A DNA stretch of 64,000 nt, from positions 1 to 64,000 of the forward strand of contig NZ_LXYE02000010.1 in assembly GCF_001659685.2 (NCBI RefSeq), given 5' to 3'. This DNA is from Labilibacter marinus. GTDB taxonomy: Bacteria; Bacteroidota; Bacteroidia; Bacteroidales; Marinilabiliaceae. The notes under the pieces are model-generated. The model ran no database searches and was not told the origin of the DNA. It saw only the letters and a list, made by a program, of their open reading frames with translations. Positions 63,984 through 64,000 of the stretch are shown here, one piece after another (position 1 is the first letter of the stretch; each line of letters opens with the position of its first letter). The position numbers and the translations under genes are program-made.

Positions 63984-64000
63984 CTTAAAATATATACAAA

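Overview
The window is low-GC DNA from a member of the Bacteroidota. The marks are a SusC/SusD/SusE outer-membrane system, many short lipoproteins with a cysteine lipobox, LytS/LytTR two-component pairs, and promoter elements of the Bacteroidota form TAnnTTTG. Gene content (phosphate dikinase, MutS2, a maltose locus with GH65 phosphorylase, chemotaxis-type receptor) fits a marine or facultatively anaerobic lineage such as the Marinilabiliales, but the genus cannot be fixed from the sequence alone. No rRNA, tRNA, CRISPR array, phage or intact insertion sequence was seen.

Layout. 1-8.7 kb: housekeeping and secreted genes, namely YaaA, a split 5'-nucleotidase pair, an Lrp/AsnC regulator, a YbdG-like MscS channel, an M64 peptidase and an aldo/keto reductase. 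8.8-18.2 kb: an M1 aminopeptidase lipoprotein, a DUF1800/DUF1501 secreted pair, an isochorismatase-like hydrolase, a beta-propeller lipoprotein, a chemotaxis-type receptor and small unknowns. 18.3-28.1 kb: two LytS/LytTR systems facing each other tail to tail, separated by a cluster of short palindromes. The second is the downstream end of an adaptor/RND/TolC efflux operon. 28.3-42.6 kb: a CBM9-like lipoprotein, a metal transporter with a His-rich loop, MutS2, RsgA, a response regulator/PP2C phosphatase, PpdK, a dihydroorotate dehydrogenase-like protein, and two transporters.

42.9-45.1 kb holds the most interesting locus: a short secreted Lys/Glu-rich peptide with three CGExxCG-type cysteine pairs, followed by a DUF692 (MNIO-type) enzyme and a DUF2063 partner. 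This is the architecture of the HvfABC/bufferin class of copper-related RiPPs. The precursor here has three widely spaced modules, a conserved hairpin separates precursor from enzyme, and no DoxX (HvfD) gene is present. At 46.7-47.2 kb a cobalamin riboswitch precedes a lone 70-residue cysteine-rich CWC-type protein, with no transporter or cobalamin enzyme behind it. Next come two paralogous lipoproteins of unknown function that both end in a CPC motif.

49.6-64 kb is an alpha-glucan (maltose/maltodextrin) utilisation locus. SusC/SusD/SusE bind and import oligosaccharides across the outer membrane. An SLC45-like MFS carrier would cross the inner membrane. A GH13 enzyme, a GH65 phosphorylase and beta-phosphoglucomutase then convert the sugar to glucose and glucose 6-phosphate. 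A LacI-type regulator sits between the two arms, and copies of its probable operator (TGCAAnCGTTTGCA/CGCAAACGTTTGCG) lie upstream of both arms at similar distances from the predicted promoters.
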